64,000 nucleotides of DNA, from contig NZ_JAAXOQ010000008.1 in NCBI RefSeq assembly GCF_012396015.1, forward strand, positions 1 through 64,000, written 5' to 3'. The translations under genes and the position numbers were made by a program. How positions within the stretch are numbered: the stretch's first letter is position 1; every line of letters starts with the position of its first letter. Of this stretch, positions 17,901 to 26,266 are shown one piece after another. The DNA comes from Tsukamurella spumae. GTDB taxonomy: Bacteria > Actinomycetota > Actinomycetes > Mycobacteriales > Mycobacteriaceae. The notes under the pieces are model-generated. The model made no database searches. It was not told where the DNA came from and was given only the letters and a program-made list of their open reading frames with translations.

Positions 17901-19472
17901 GCCGGTGAGCGTGCCCGCGTCCCGGTCCCACACCACGCGCGGCCGGAGCTCGCCGAAGTCCTCGGCCGGGTACCGTCCCGAGATCAGGTCGAGCACCGCC
18001 TCGTACGCCGAGTCCGGCAGCGCCGCATAGGGATGCGCGCGCCGGACCAGGGCCAGCCAGTCGTGCACGTCGAGGACGTCCATCGCCGCGGCGGCGATGG
18101 TCTGCTGCGCCAGCACGTCGAGCGGGTTGCGCGGCACGACGAGCTTCTCGATGGCGCCCTCCCGCATCCGCTGGACGGTGACGGTGCTGTGCAGCAGGTC
18201 GGTGCGGTGCTTGGGGAAGAACACGCCGCGGCTGGGTTCGCCCACCTGGTGCCCGGCGCGGCCCACGCGCTGCAGCCCGGCGGCCACCGACGGCGGCGAC
18301 TCGACCTGGATCACCAGATCGACTGCGCCCATGTCGATCCCGAGTTCGAGGCTGGAGGTGGCCACCACGCAGCGCAGCCGGCCCGACTTCAGATCGTCCT
18401 CGATGATCGCCCGCTGCTCCTTGCTGACCGAGCCGTGGTGCGCCCGCGCGAGCACCGCCTCCGCGCCGTGGGTCTGCCCGCTGGCGAGCAGCTGTGCCGG
18501 CGCGCCGCCGGCGACCGCCGGATTGGGCGGCCCCGCGTGCACGCCCGCGGCGAGTTCGTTGATCCGGGCGGTGAGCCGCTCCGCCAGCCGCCGCGAGTTG
18601 GCGAAGACGATGGTGGAGCGATGCCGCTCGATGAGCTCGACGATCGCGGATTCCACGTGCGGCCACAGGGATCCCTGCTGCACCGGCTCGTCTTGATCGT
18701 CCCCGATCACGTCCAGCTCCGTCATGTCCGGTACCGGCACGGTGACGCTGAGCTCGAACCGCTTGTCCGAGGGCGGCCGCACGACCGTGGCCGGGCGGGG
18801 CCCGCCGAGGAAGGCCGCCACCTCCTGTGCGGGCTCGACGGTGGCGGACAACCCGATCCGCTGCGCGGGGCGCTCGAGCAGTGCGTCCAGCCGCTCCAGC
18901 GACAGCGCGAGATGGGTGCCGCGCTTGGTGCCCGCGACCGCGTGCACCTCGTCGACGATCACGGTGTGCACGCGCGCGAGCGACTCGCGGGCCTGCGAGG
19001 TGAGCATGAGGTACAGCGACTCGGGCGTGGTGATGAGGATGTCCGGGGGCGTGCGGACGAGTTGCCGCCGCTGCTGGGCGGGCGTGTCCCCGGACCGCAC
19101 GCCGACGGTGACCGCGGGCGCCGGTTCGCCGCGCCGCTCGCGGACCCGGGCGATGCCGGCCAGCGGGGCGCGCAGGTTGCGCTCCACGTCGACGGCGAGG
19201 GCCTTGAGCGGGGAGATGTAGAGCACGGACGTGCCGGGCCGGGCGGCTGCGGCATCGTCGGGCTGATCCGACGGTGCCCGGGCGGCGAGGCGATCGAGGG
19301 CCCAGAGGAAGGCGGAGAGCGTCTTGCCGGAGCCCGTGGGCGCGACGACGAGGGTGTTGCGGCCCTGCGCGATGGACCGCCACGCGCCGGCCTGCGCCGC
19401 GGTGGGGGCGGCGAAGGACTCGGCGAACCACTCGGCGGTGGCGGGCGTGAACGCCCGGAGGACGTCCGGCAT
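14988..19472 (-). CDS. lhr: Large ATP-dependent helicase Lhr
   Basis: This 1494-residue SF2 helicase is close in length to mycobacterial Lhr. Walker A is APTGSGKT near residue 45 and the DEVH box is in VIVDEVHAVAGTKRG. Motif VI region QRVGRAGHQVG and the Lhr-specific winged-helix and C-terminal domains follow. Lhr-family proteins translocate 3' to 5' on DNA and unwind RNA-DNA hybrids, and mycobacterial lhr is linked to the DNA-damage response. ATG is at 19470-19472. The gene is alone on its strand, diverging from the LGFP gene with a 103-bp gap. Confidence 0.93.
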   Translation of the reverse strand: MPDVLRAFTPATAEWFAESFAAPTAAQAGAWRSIAQGRNTLVVAPTGSGKTLSAFLWALDRLAARAPSDQPDDAAAARPGTSVLYISPLKALAVDVERNLRAPLAGIARVRERRGEPAPAVTVGVRSGDTPAQQRRQLVRTPPDILITTPESLYLMLTSQARESLARVHTVIVDEVHAVAGTKRGTHLALSLERLDALLERPAQRIGLSATVEPAQEVAAFLGGPRPATVVRPPSDKRFELSVTVPVPDMTELDVIGDDQDEPVQQGSLWPHVESAIVELIERHRSTIVFANSRRLAERLTARINELAAGVHAGPPNPAVAGGAPAQLLASGQTHGAEAVLARAHHGSVSKEQRAIIEDDLKSGRLRCVVATSSLELGIDMGAVDLVIQVESPPSVAAGLQRVGRAGHQVGEPSRGVFFPKHRTDLLHSTVTVQRMREGAIEKLVVPRNPLDVLAQQTIAAAAMDVLDVHDWLALVRRAHPYAALPDSAYEAVLDLISGRYPAEDFGELRPRVVWDRDAGTLTGRPGAGRLAVTSGGAIPDRGLFGVFMVGEKASRVGELDEEMVYESRVGDVFALGATSWKIEEITHDRVLVSPAFGRPGRLPFWIGDTVGRPAELGRAIGRFTREFGALGPDEQRARAQEVGLGDWATDNLIALLDEQQRATGVLPTDRTLVVERFRDELGDWRVALHSPLGMKVHAPWALAIGARLNAALGLSGAVTATDDGIIVRLPDTDDSPPGAELFRFEPDEIDDLVTEAVGSSALFASRFRECAARALLLPRRDPGKRAPLWQQRQRASQLLEVARGFPQFPIVLEAVRECLQDVYDVPELIAVHRTLAARTVRLAEVETAAPSPFAASLLFSYVGAFMYEGDAPLAERRAAVLSLDPAVLSQLLGRVELTELLDADILQEIAAQLQRTAPGYRARTVEQVADLIRELGPLSRPEIAERSDGAPGAVDELLTAGRVFEYGEGWIAAVEDAARLRDGLGVPLQPGIASAFTAEVPDPIGDLVSRYARRHGPFTAGEVARRYGLGVAVVQRALTELVGARRVIEGRFVPESDGAADTDGVPQFCDADVLRRIRRRSLARLRQDVEPVPELAYAEFLAGWHHLKTPLRGIDGVATVIDQLAGVPIPASAWESLVLPQRVADYSPAMLDELTAAGEVVWTGHGAIGAQDGWIALHPADLAPLTLPPPDALETTAAHEAIEDAVRGGGAYFYRQLTGATPEALWDLVWTGRLTGDTFAPVRARLAGGRRSTAHRTPRRAPRARFRVAVDQAPPMVAGRWSLPPAPAEASATEQSAAIAEQLLERYGVVTRGAVMAEHVEGGFARVYRTLAAFEESGKARRGYFIERLGAAQFARGGTVDALRDAASALERAQQRGESSALVLAATDPANPYGAALPWPERGDEGARPGRKAGAVVVLVDGALALFVERGGRTLLTFTDVPEAAFTALAVAAPGLGGLTVEKVDGAPALTSPLAGALAAAGFARTPKGLRIR

Positions 19473-19575
19473 GCGTTCATCATGACGCAGCGCACCGACA
19501 CGCCCTGTTGCAGTCGTTGCCTGTGTTACTGGTGTGGTTCATGATGAACGGGAGATAAGAGCCGAAGGAGCAGGT

Positions 19576-20196
19576 ATGGCCACGCACATGTTCTCGAACG
19601 ATCATCGTCGAGCCTGGCTCCGGGGCATCGTCGCCGCGGTGGCCATCGCGGTCGGCATCAGCGGCGGCGTGACCGCCCTCGCGCGGGCCGATCAGCAGGT
19701 GGGGGGCTTCCTGGTGAAGGGGCAGATCGAGGTCTCCTACTTCGCCACCGGCGGCACCCCGACCTGGGGCGTCCCGCTGATTCCCGAGACCAACGCGGGA
19801 CGCGGCGGCAAGTTCCAGACCTTCAAGAACCAGGCGTCCTTCTACTGGCATCCCGCGGCGGACGGCGGCAATGCGCACGAGATCGGCGGTGCGATCCGCG
19901 CCAAATGGGGCGAGAACCGCTGGGAGAACGGGCCGCTCGGCTACCCGATCACCGACGAGCTGCAGGCGCGCGGACCGTTCAACGCCGTCACCGGCGCGAT
20001 GAACGCCTTCCAGGGCGGCGTCATCTACTGGTCGCCCGCGAGCGGCGCCTGGCCGGTGTGGGGCGAGATCCTGGTGAAGTGGAGCTCCGCCAAGCGCGAG
20101 TCCGGCACCTACGGCTACCCGACGGGGCCGGAGGTCCGCTCCACGACCGGCACCTACTCGCAGACCTTCCAACGCGGCGTCATCAGCTGGCCCTGA
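19576..20196 (+). CDS. Secreted LGFP-repeat protein
   Basis: This 206-residue protein has an N-terminal export signal or anchor (WLRGIVAAVAIAVGISGGVTALARA, residues 16-40). Two to three LGFP-type repeats follow, recognisable as IGGAIRAKWGENRWENGPLGYPITDE and VWGEILVKWSSAKRESGTYGYPTGPE, with FQGGVIYW and FQRGVISW linkers. LGFP repeats occur in cell-wall proteins of mycolic-acid bacteria and are thought to anchor proteins to the envelope. There is no catalytic domain. AAGGAG precedes ATG 19576. A strong terminator follows. Confidence 0.85.
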   Translation: MATHMFSNDHRRAWLRGIVAAVAIAVGISGGVTALARADQQVGGFLVKGQIEVSYFATGGTPTWGVPLIPETNAGRGGKFQTFKNQASFYWHPAADGGNAHEIGGAIRAKWGENRWENGPLGYPITDELQARGPFNAVTGAMNAFQGGVIYWSPASGAWPVWGEILVKWSSAKRESGTYGYPTGPEVRSTTGTYSQTFQRGVISWP

Positions 20197-20217
20197 CCTC
20201 TCGCCCCCTCGAACGCG

Positions 20218-20252
20218 ACGATCCCCGTCCCGGACCCCGGGACGGGGATCGT
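20218..20252. terminator. 16-bp perfect hairpin terminator between convergent genes
   Basis: ACGATCCCCGTCCCGG (20218-20233) and CCGGGACGGGGATCGT (20237-20252) are exact complements around a 3-nt loop. It lies 21 bp after the LGFP stop and 12 bp before the stop of the convergent FMN reductase. Confidence 0.85.
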
Positions 20253-20264
20253 GGTGATCTCGGG

Positions 20265-20825
20265 TCAGCGGGCGGCGACCAGGTGGCGCTCGGTGGCCGC
20301 GGTGAGCTCGTCGAGCAGGGCCGAGAGCTCTGCGGGGCGACGGTCGATCGGCGCGAAGTCCCCGTTCGCCTCGAAGTCGGTGAACAGGCTCAGGCTGATC
20401 TGCGCGCGAGCGTCGACCATCGAGAAGTTGGCGGTGATCTGGCGCCAGTGCTCCACGGCGCGGACGCCGCCGTCGGCGCCGTAGGCCACGAAGCCGACGG
20501 TCTTGCCGGCCCACTCCGGGCCGATCGAGTCGAAGGCGTTCTTGAAGGCGCCGGGGACGGAGTGGTTGTACTCCGGGGTGACGAAGATGAAGCCGTCCTG
20601 CGCGTCGATCGCCTCGCCCCAGGCCGTCACGGCCGCGCTGTCGTACTGGCGGTTGGCGGCGCCGGGCACCGTGGCCGAGGTCAGCAGCGGGATGTCGAAA
20701 TCCTTGAGATCGAGCACGGTGACCTCGACGCCCTCGCGCGCCCCCGCCGCGGCGGCGACCCACTGGCCGACCTGCTCGGCCTTGCGGCCGTCGCGGATGG
20801 ATCCGAGAATGATGCCGATCTTCAT
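20265..20825 (-). CDS. NADPH-dependent FMN reductase (flavodoxin-like)
   Basis: This 186-residue protein has the FMN phosphate loop in IGIILGSIRDGRKAEQVGQWV and the isoalloxazine loop TPEYNHSVPGAFKNAFDSI, both characteristic of the NAD(P)H:FMN/quinone reductase family. It probably supplies reduced flavin or detoxifies quinones. ATG 20825 is preceded by AAAGGGCG. The upstream 181 bp to the toxin-antitoxin operon carry AT-richer, repeat-containing DNA and probably both promoters. Confidence 0.87.
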   Translation of the reverse strand: MKIGIILGSIRDGRKAEQVGQWVAAAAGAREGVEVTVLDLKDFDIPLLTSATVPGAANRQYDSAAVTAWGEAIDAQDGFIFVTPEYNHSVPGAFKNAFDSIGPEWAGKTVGFVAYGADGGVRAVEHWRQITANFSMVDARAQISLSLFTDFEANGDFAPIDRRPAELSALLDELTAATERHLVAAR

Positions 20826-20966
20826 GTGCGCCCTTTCGACGAGTGTCCGCCCGGTCTGGGCGGTGACTTCCACCGTAGCGTACCGGACCGCGGTCCGGCT
20901 AGTGAGAGGGTCTGTCGCTCGGCGAAGGTCTCGTCGGCCACCGCCCGCGGAGGGCGTGCCGAAATT

Positions 20967-21000
20967 CAGTCCGGACTGTCTGGACAGAATCGGATATTCT
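20967..21000. promoter_or_regulatory. Three overlapping inverted repeats before the antitoxin gene
   Basis: CAGTCCGGACTG (20967-20978) is a perfect 12-bp palindrome. CTGTC-TG-GACAG (20976-20987) and AGAAT-CGGAT-ATTCT (20986-21000) overlap it in series. The last contains TATTCT, a -10-like hexamer 7 bp before the antitoxin ATG. Phd/YefM antitoxins repress their own operons by binding such palindromes, so this is the probable autoregulatory operator. Confidence 0.6.
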
Positions 21001-21006
21001 GTGCTC

Positions 21007-21267
21007 ATGCGGGAGTGGCAGGTGCAGGAGGCCAAGCAACGGCTCAGTGAGCTGCTGCGCGCGGTCGGCGAGGGGGAGCCTCAGGTGATCACCCGGCACG
21101 GGGATCCGATCGCGGTGGTCGTGGACATCGAGGAGTTCCGCGCCACACACGCGGCGGCACGCAAGCCCACCTTCGCAGAGTTCCTGCTGTCCGCGCCGAA
21201 TGTGGACGATTTCGAGATTCCCGAACGCACCGTCGACCCGGATCGCACGGACGGGCTCTTCGAGTGA
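21007..21267 (+). CDS. Phd/YefM-family antitoxin
   Basis: This 86-residue protein opens REWQVQEAKQRLSELLRAVGEGEPQVITRHGDPIAVVVDIEEF, the Phd/YefM DNA-binding fold. A C-terminal tail rich in acidic and Pro residues would wrap the toxin. The TGA overlaps the toxin ATG as TGATG, giving tight coupling. It is expected to neutralise the downstream PIN RNase and repress the operon. Confidence 0.88.
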   Translation: MREWQVQEAKQRLSELLRAVGEGEPQVITRHGDPIAVVVDIEEFRATHAAARKPTFAEFLLSAPNVDDFEIPERTVDPDRTDGLFE

Positions 21268-21674
21268 TGGTGGCCTACCTGCTGGACACGAACATCGTGT
21301 CCGAGGGGATGAAGCGGCGCCCGAACGCGGCGGTGGCGCACTGGCTCGCCGGCATCGGTGACGCCGGGTACCTCAGTGTGCTCACCATCGGTGAGCTGCG
21401 CCGCGGCGAGCGCATGCTGGCCCGGAAGGATCCCCGGCAGGCGGCGGTCGTCGCGGAGTGGATCAGGGATGTCGAGAGCGCGTACGGCGATCAGATCATC
21501 GACCTCGACGTCGCCGCGGCCGCTCGGTGGGCGGAGTTGTCCGCGGGCCGCACGCTGCCGGTCGTCGACGCGCTGATCGCGGCGACGGCACTCGCGCATG
21601 ACCTCACGTTGGTCACCCGCAACGTGCAGGACTTCGACGGCACGGGCGTGCGGACCTTCAACCCGTTCGGGTAG
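21267..21674 (+). CDS. VapC-type PIN-domain ribonuclease toxin
   Basis: This 135-residue PIN domain carries all acidic catalytic positions: Asp7 (YLLDTN), Glu43 (IGELRRG), Asp101 (VVDALIAATA) and the VTRNVQDFD end. VapC toxins cleave specific tRNA or rRNA loops to halt growth. A GTG start at 21264 is equally possible in frame. The gene looks intact, unlike the second vapC in this window at 61.1 kb. Confidence 0.88.
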   Translation: MVAYLLDTNIVSEGMKRRPNAAVAHWLAGIGDAGYLSVLTIGELRRGERMLARKDPRQAAVVAEWIRDVESAYGDQIIDLDVAAAARWAELSAGRTLPVVDALIAATALAHDLTLVTRNVQDFDGTGVRTFNPFG

Positions 21675-21731
21675 CGGTACGACGGCTCGCGGGGGCGAGC
21701 GCGTGCACCCTCCGCGGGGAGTGGGCGCGCC

Positions 21732-22133
21732 TCAATCGGCCCGGCCGGTGGCCTTGCGGAGATGACTGACGCCGGGGAGCTTGTTCACCCCGCGTTGGAC
21801 CTCGCTGAGCTTGCCGGTGACCTCGACGAGCGGGGGGAGCACGGCATCGAGGGTGTTGAGCGCGGGATCCGCGACGGCGGTGAGCCGCTCGACGCGGTCG
21901 ATCACGTTGTTGGCCCGCTCGATCATGTCCGCCATCGCGAGCATCACCTTCGGCAGCTCGGCGATGAGCTCGATGGTGTCGGGCGGAATGGTGCTGAGCT
22001 TGCCGACGCTGGTCACGGTGCGGCCGGTGTTGTCCATCGCGCGCCCAGCGGCGGAGCGCACGGAGTCGACGAGGTCGTTGACCGATTCGCTGATGCTGGG
22101 TGGGGCCTTCGGGGGCTCCGGCTTTCTCGCCAT
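21732..22133 (-). CDS. Small conserved helical protein of unknown function
   Basis: This 133-residue soluble protein starts MARKPEPPKAPPSISESVNDLVDSV and continues as long amphipathic helices (VMLAMADMIERANNVIDRVERLTAV and VEVTGKLSEVQRGVNKLPGV). It has no membrane segment and no recognised catalytic motif. The helix pattern resembles small coiled-coil proteins common in mycolic-acid bacteria. The chosen ATG at 22133 lacks a strong RBS; a start further upstream at 22166 is possible. Confidence 0.55.
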   Translation of the reverse strand: MARKPEPPKAPPSISESVNDLVDSVRSAAGRAMDNTGRTVTSVGKLSTIPPDTIELIAELPKVMLAMADMIERANNVIDRVERLTAVADPALNTLDAVLPPLVEVTGKLSEVQRGVNKLPGVSHLRKATGRAD

Positions 22134-22176
22134 GCGATGATCATCGCCCGCCGGGCGCCCGTGCACGGGGATTTGG

Positions 22177-22404
22177 CTACAGCGACGCGCTGAACCGCTC
22201 GACCGCGGCGCGCGCCGTGCGCAGGCCCTCGCTGTCCGGACCGTCGACGGTGACCGCGCCGGACGGGTGCAGGACGACCTCGCCGATCGAATCGCCCGTG
22301 GTGTTGACGCGGACGGCCCAGGCGTAGGCCTCGTCGGCCAGCCAGGCGTCGGGGCGCAGTTCCGTGAGGTACCACGCCCCGACGTTCAGGCCGACGGGAT
22401 CCAA
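22177..22404 (-). CDS. Small hypothetical protein downstream of accA3
   Basis: This 75-residue protein with a TTG start at 22404 is 4 bp after the accA3 stop, with GAGG 8 nt upstream overlapping the end of accA3. It reads VGAWYLTELRPDAWLADEAYAWAVRVNTTGDSIGEVVLHPSG and then a short helix. I do not recognise a family. The position suggests co-transcription with the carboxylase. The start codon and the gene itself are moderately uncertain. Confidence 0.5.
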   Translation of the reverse strand: MDPVGLNVGAWYLTELRPDAWLADEAYAWAVRVNTTGDSIGEVVLHPSGAVTVDGPDSEGLRTARAAVERFSASL

Positions 22405-22408
22405 GCGA

Positions 22409-24220
22409 TCAGTCCTCGTCGGACTTGATCTCGAGCAGGACGGTGCCCTGCGTGACGGCGGTGCCCGGCTCGACGGCCAGGCCGGTGATGACGCCGTCCT
22501 TGTGCGCGGCGACGGGGTTCTCCATCTTCATGGCCTCGAGGACCACGACCAGATCGCCCGCGCTGACCTTCTGACCGTCCTCGACGGCGACCTTCACGAC
22601 GGTGCCCTGCATGGGTGCGGTGACCGAGTCGCCCGTCGCGGCCACGCCGGCGCCGCGCTCGCGCGTGCGGGGCTTGGGCTTGCGGCGGATGACGCCGGCG
22701 CCTCCGGCGCCACCCGCTCCGCCGCCGAGCGACAGCTCGCCCGGCAGGGAGACCTCGACGCGGCGACCGTCCACGACGACGACCACGTTCTGGCGGGGGA
22801 GGGAATCGTCCTCCTCGATCGCCTGGCCGTCGGTGTAGGGCTCGATCGGGTTCTCCCAATCGGTCTCGATCCACTTGGTGTAGACCTCGAAGCCGTTCTC
22901 GTCCCCGACGAAGGCGGGGTTGGAGACGATGTGGCGGTGGAACGGGATGACCGTGGCCAGGCCCTCCACCTGGAACTCGGCCAGCGCGCGCCGCGAACGC
23001 TCCAGCGCCTGTTGGCGGTTCTCGCCGGTCACGATGAGCTTGGCCAGCATCGAGTCGAACTGGCCGCCGATGACATCGCCCTGGTCCACGCCGGAGTCCA
23101 CGCGCACGCCGGGGCCGGTGGGCTCGCGGTAGACGCTGATCGGGCCCGGGGCGGGCAGGAAGCCGCGGCCCGCGTCCTCACCGTTGATGCGGAACTCGAA
23201 GGAGTGGCCGCGCGGAGTGGGATCCTCCGTGATCTCCAGTTCCTTGCCCTCGGCGATGCGGAACTGCTGGCGCACCAGATCGATGCCCGCGGTCTCCTCA
23301 GTGACGGGGTGCTCGACCTGCAGCCGGGTGTTCACCTCGAGGAAGCTCACCAGGCCGTCGGCCGCGACGAGGAACTCGACGGTGCCGGCGCCGTAGTAGC
23401 CCGCCTCGCGGCAGATGCGCTTGGCCGACTCGTGGATGGCGGTGCGCTGCTCCTCGGTGAGGAAGGGCGCGGGGGCCTCCTCGACGAGCTTCTGGAACCG
23501 GCGCTGCAGCGAGCAGTCGCGGGTACCGGCGACGATGACATTGCCGTGCTGGTCGGCGATGACCTGGGCCTCGACGTGGCGGGCCTTGTCCAGGTAGCGC
23601 TCGACGAAGCACTCGCCGCGGCCGAAGGCGGAGACCGCCTCGCGGGTGGCCGACTCGAAGAGCTCGGGGATCTCGTCGATCGTGTAGGCGACCTTCATGC
23701 CGCGGCCGCCGCCGCCGAACGCCGCCTTGATGGCGACGGGCACGCCGTACTCCTTGGCGAACGCGACGACCTCGTCGGCGTCCTTGACCGGATCCTTCGT
23801 GCCGGGCGCCATCGGGGCGTCGGCGCGCTCGGCGATGTGGCGCGCGGTGACCTTGTCACCGAGGTCGCGGATCGACGAGGGGGACGGGCCGATCCAGGTC
23901 AGGCCCGCGTCGATGACGGCCTGCGCGAAGTCGGCGTTCTCCGAGAGGAAGCCGTAGCCGGGGTGGATCGCGTCGGCGCCGGACTTGCGTGCGGCGTCGA
24001 GGATCTTGTCGAAGACCAGGTAGGACTCGGCCGAGGTCTGCCCGCCCAGGGCGAAGGCCTCGTCGGCCAGGCGCACGAACTTCGCCTCGGCGTCGGGCTC
24101 CGCATAGACGGCGACGCTGGTCAGTCCGGCGTCGCGGGCGGCGCGAATGACCCGGACGGCGATCTCACCGCGGTTGGCGATGAGCACCTTCTCGATCTTC
24201 TTGTCAGCGTGGGCTGCCAC
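22409..24220 (-). CDS. accA3: Acyl-CoA carboxylase alpha subunit (biotin carboxylase plus BCCP)
   Basis: This 603-residue protein has an N-terminal biotin carboxylase domain ([20 protein letters not shown]), an ATP-grasp with GGGGRGMK, and [17 protein letters not shown] and [15 protein letters not shown] motifs. The C-terminal biotin carrier domain has the biotinylation lysine in [11 protein letters not shown]. It carboxylates biotin for AccD partners making malonyl-CoA, methylmalonyl-CoA and long-chain carboxyacyl-CoA for mycolates. Start GTG 24220 follows AGGAGACTTGA. The beta, epsilon and biotin-ligase genes lie within 6 kb. Confidence 0.95.
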   Translation of the reverse strand: MAAHADKKIEKVLIANRGEIAVRVIRAARDAGLTSVAVYAEPDAEAKFVRLADEAFALGGQTSAESYLVFDKILDAARKSGADAIHPGYGFLSENADFAQAVIDAGLTWIGPSPSSIRDLGDKVTARHIAERADAPMAPGTKDPVKDADEVVAFAKEYGVPVAIKAAFGGGGRGMKVAYTIDEIPELFESATREAVSAFGRGECFVERYLDKARHVEAQVIADQHGNVIVAGTRDCSLQRRFQKLVEEAPAPFLTEEQRTAIHESAKRICREAGYYGAGTVEFLVAADGLVSFLEVNTRLQVEHPVTEETAGIDLVRQQFRIAEGKELEITEDPTPRGHSFEFRINGEDAGRGFLPAPGPISVYREPTGPGVRVDSGVDQGDVIGGQFDSMLAKLIVTGENRQQALERSRRALAEFQVEGLATVIPFHRHIVSNPAFVGDENGFEVYTKWIETDWENPIEPYTDGQAIEEDDSLPRQNVVVVVDGRRVEVSLPGELSLGGGAGGAGGAGVIRRKPKPRTRERGAGVAATGDSVTAPMQGTVVKVAVEDGQKVSAGDLVVVLEAMKMENPVAAHKDGVITGLAVEPGTAVTQGTVLLEIKSDED

Positions 24221-24348
24221 TCAAGTCTCCTCGTTCTGTGCGTTGCCGCTTCGTCGCGTGCCGCCTTGCTGTTGCGCCGGGGGCTCGAACTCGTGAGGAG
24301 TCTATGCCTCCGGCATCGTGACACAGCCGACAGTCCCCCATCGGTCGG

Positions 24349-25833
24349 TTACCCGCGAGTAACTCCTGCGTCGCCTATTTCGGTCACCATTGAACGTAGC
24401 GCGCCGAGGTACAGAGTCACACTCCGGCGCGCTGTTTCGAAGCCCGGGAACCGTGCGGCCACGTGCAGTCCGGACGGTGTGCGCAGCATCCAGAGGTAGA
24501 CGTCCTCGATGGAGTAGTCGCGCGAACGCAGCGCCGCGGCGCCGCCGGCGTCGTTGATATCGGCTCCCGGCGCGGAGCGCGTGTCCATGAAGGAGACGAC
24601 GAAGCGCGGCGGCGGAGCCGCCGGTCGTTGCAGCAGCGGAACCTGCGAGCGGTCGGACAGGTCCGCGAGGATCTCGGAGATGCGCAGGTAGGGCAGGGTG
24701 CTGCCCGCCTTGGACCGCTTCCACTCCCGTTGCGCGCGCTGCGCCAGCTCGCCGAAGGCGCGTGCGCCGGTGGTGTCCAGCCGGAACGGGGCGATGCCGA
24801 CGAACCAGCCGAGCGCGGCGATCCACTGCTCGGCGTCGCGGGTGTGGCGGGTGACGGCGCACCGGAACACCGGCCCGAAGCCGAGGTCGGTGTTGATCTT
24901 GGCCATGCCCGCGAGCACGCCGGTGACCAGCGATGCGCCGGACTCGGAGCACACACGGGCGAAGTTGTTGGCCCGCTCGTCGTCGAGCAGGTGGAAGTTC
25001 AGCGCACCCTGCGGCAGCCGGGGCACCCCGTCGGGGTCGCGGCTGAGCGCCGCGCGGGTCTCGTCGGCGAGGACCTTCGCGCTGGTCGGCAGCAGAGGCA
25101 TCGGGAAGGGATCGGGCCGGAACCCGGTCTCGCTGAGGTATTCGTTCCACATCTGTGCCGCCGGATGCCCGGCGCCCGCCCGGTCCGCGACCTGACGGTC
25201 GGTGTCCGAGTAGTTCACGTAGCTGCCGGTCGGCAGGAGTCGCGCGTCGTGCTCGCCGATCGCCTCGTGGTAGAGCTCGCGCATCTCGTAGGGGCTCAGG
25301 ATCAGTGAGTAGCCGTCGAGCAGCGAGTGGTCCGCCGCGAAGAACAGGGTGAACGAGTCCTCCCGCGACACCGTCGAGAACATGTACGCGGGCCAGGTCA
25401 GCGGCGCCGTGGACCGGTCGAACTCGCCCAGCAGCTGTTCGAGGAGGGGCCCGGTGGACCGGTAGGTGCCGATCGTCTTGACCTTCAGGTCGACGGTGGC
25501 CGTCTGTGCGCTCCGGCGCCGCGGCCGGTCGTCCTGGAGGAAGACGTGGGTGCGCAACACCTCGTGCCGGTCGATCCACGCCCGCAGCGCGGTGCGCAGT
25601 CCCGGGATGGACAGCGGCTCGTCGAACTCGATACCGACCCCGAGCCAGGACTCGCGGCCCCCGTCGATGTGCCGGCGCCGCAGGATCGCCTCAGCGCCGC
25701 GCAGATGCGCCTCGTGGACGTGCGAGGTGCCGCGCGGGTCGTCGCGCCAGCGTGCCGCGGGTCCCGTCGTGGGGGTCCAGTTGCGCAGTTCCCCCGGGCG
25801 CAGCGGGTATGCGTCCAGTTCGGTGAATTGCAT
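24349..25833 (-). CDS. PapA-like condensation-domain acyltransferase
   Basis: This 494-residue stand-alone condensation domain has the catalytic motif AADHSLLDG at residues 167-174, so the second His (169) and Asp173 of HHxxxDG are kept while the first His is Asp. The TAYP opening (TELDAYPLRPGEL) and a C-terminal RFPGFETARRSVTLY region resemble mycobacterial PapA acyltransferases, which esterify trehalose or phthiocerol with long acyl chains. No polyketide synthase is adjacent. Its neighbours here are accA3 and sufE, which are adjacent in M. tuberculosis without such a gene. Substrate is not readable. Confidence 0.75.
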   Translation of the reverse strand: MQFTELDAYPLRPGELRNWTPTTGPAARWRDDPRGTSHVHEAHLRGAEAILRRRHIDGGRESWLGVGIEFDEPLSIPGLRTALRAWIDRHEVLRTHVFLQDDRPRRRSAQTATVDLKVKTIGTYRSTGPLLEQLLGEFDRSTAPLTWPAYMFSTVSREDSFTLFFAADHSLLDGYSLILSPYEMRELYHEAIGEHDARLLPTGSYVNYSDTDRQVADRAGAGHPAAQMWNEYLSETGFRPDPFPMPLLPTSAKVLADETRAALSRDPDGVPRLPQGALNFHLLDDERANNFARVCSESGASLVTGVLAGMAKINTDLGFGPVFRCAVTRHTRDAEQWIAALGWFVGIAPFRLDTTGARAFGELAQRAQREWKRSKAGSTLPYLRISEILADLSDRSQVPLLQRPAAPPPRFVVSFMDTRSAPGADINDAGGAAALRSRDYSIEDVYLWMLRTPSGLHVAARFPGFETARRSVTLYLGALRSMVTEIGDAGVTRG

Positions 25834-25849
25834 CGGGCTTCCGGCAGGG

Positions 25850-26266
25850 CTAGGCGGCGAGGCGTCGTTTGATGCGCGCCAGCATCGCCGACATGCCGCG
25901 CAGACGCAAGGGACTGACCACGGAATCGAGCCCGAGCGCGTGGTGGAAGTCGTCGGGGACCGCGGCGATCGCCGCGGCGGACTGGCCGTCGAGGCCCTGC
26001 GCGAGGATCGACGCGAAGCCGCGCGTGGTCGGCGCCTCGGGCGGCGCGCTGAAGTAGAGCCGGACCGCCTCGCGGTCGGACGCGTCGACGTCGAGGAACA
26101 GCGGTGACTGGCACTCCGGCACCGGCTCCATCGCCGCGGCCGTCAGGTGCTCCGGGAGCTCCGGCAGCTCGCGCGAGAACTCGAGGAGCAGCTCGAGCCG
26201 GTCCTGCTCGCCGACGCCCGCGAAGTCGTCGACGATCTCCGCCAGGGGCTGCGGGAGCCCGCTCAT
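25850..26266 (-). CDS. SufE-family sulfur acceptor protein
   Basis: This 138-residue protein has the SufE fold pattern: [28 protein letters not shown], the acceptor Cys52 in [13 protein letters not shown], then the [24 protein letters not shown] helix and [17 protein letters not shown] end. SufE proteins take persulfide sulfur from a cysteine desulfurase. Here it overlaps the rhodanese sseA by 4 nt (ATGA), suggesting it works with that sulfurtransferase. Confidence 0.85.
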   Translation of the reverse strand: MSGLPQPLAEIVDDFAGVGEQDRLELLLEFSRELPELPEHLTAAAMEPVPECQSPLFLDVDASDREAVRLYFSAPPEAPTTRGFASILAQGLDGQSAAAIAAVPDDFHHALGLDSVVSPLRLRGMSAMLARIKRRLAA

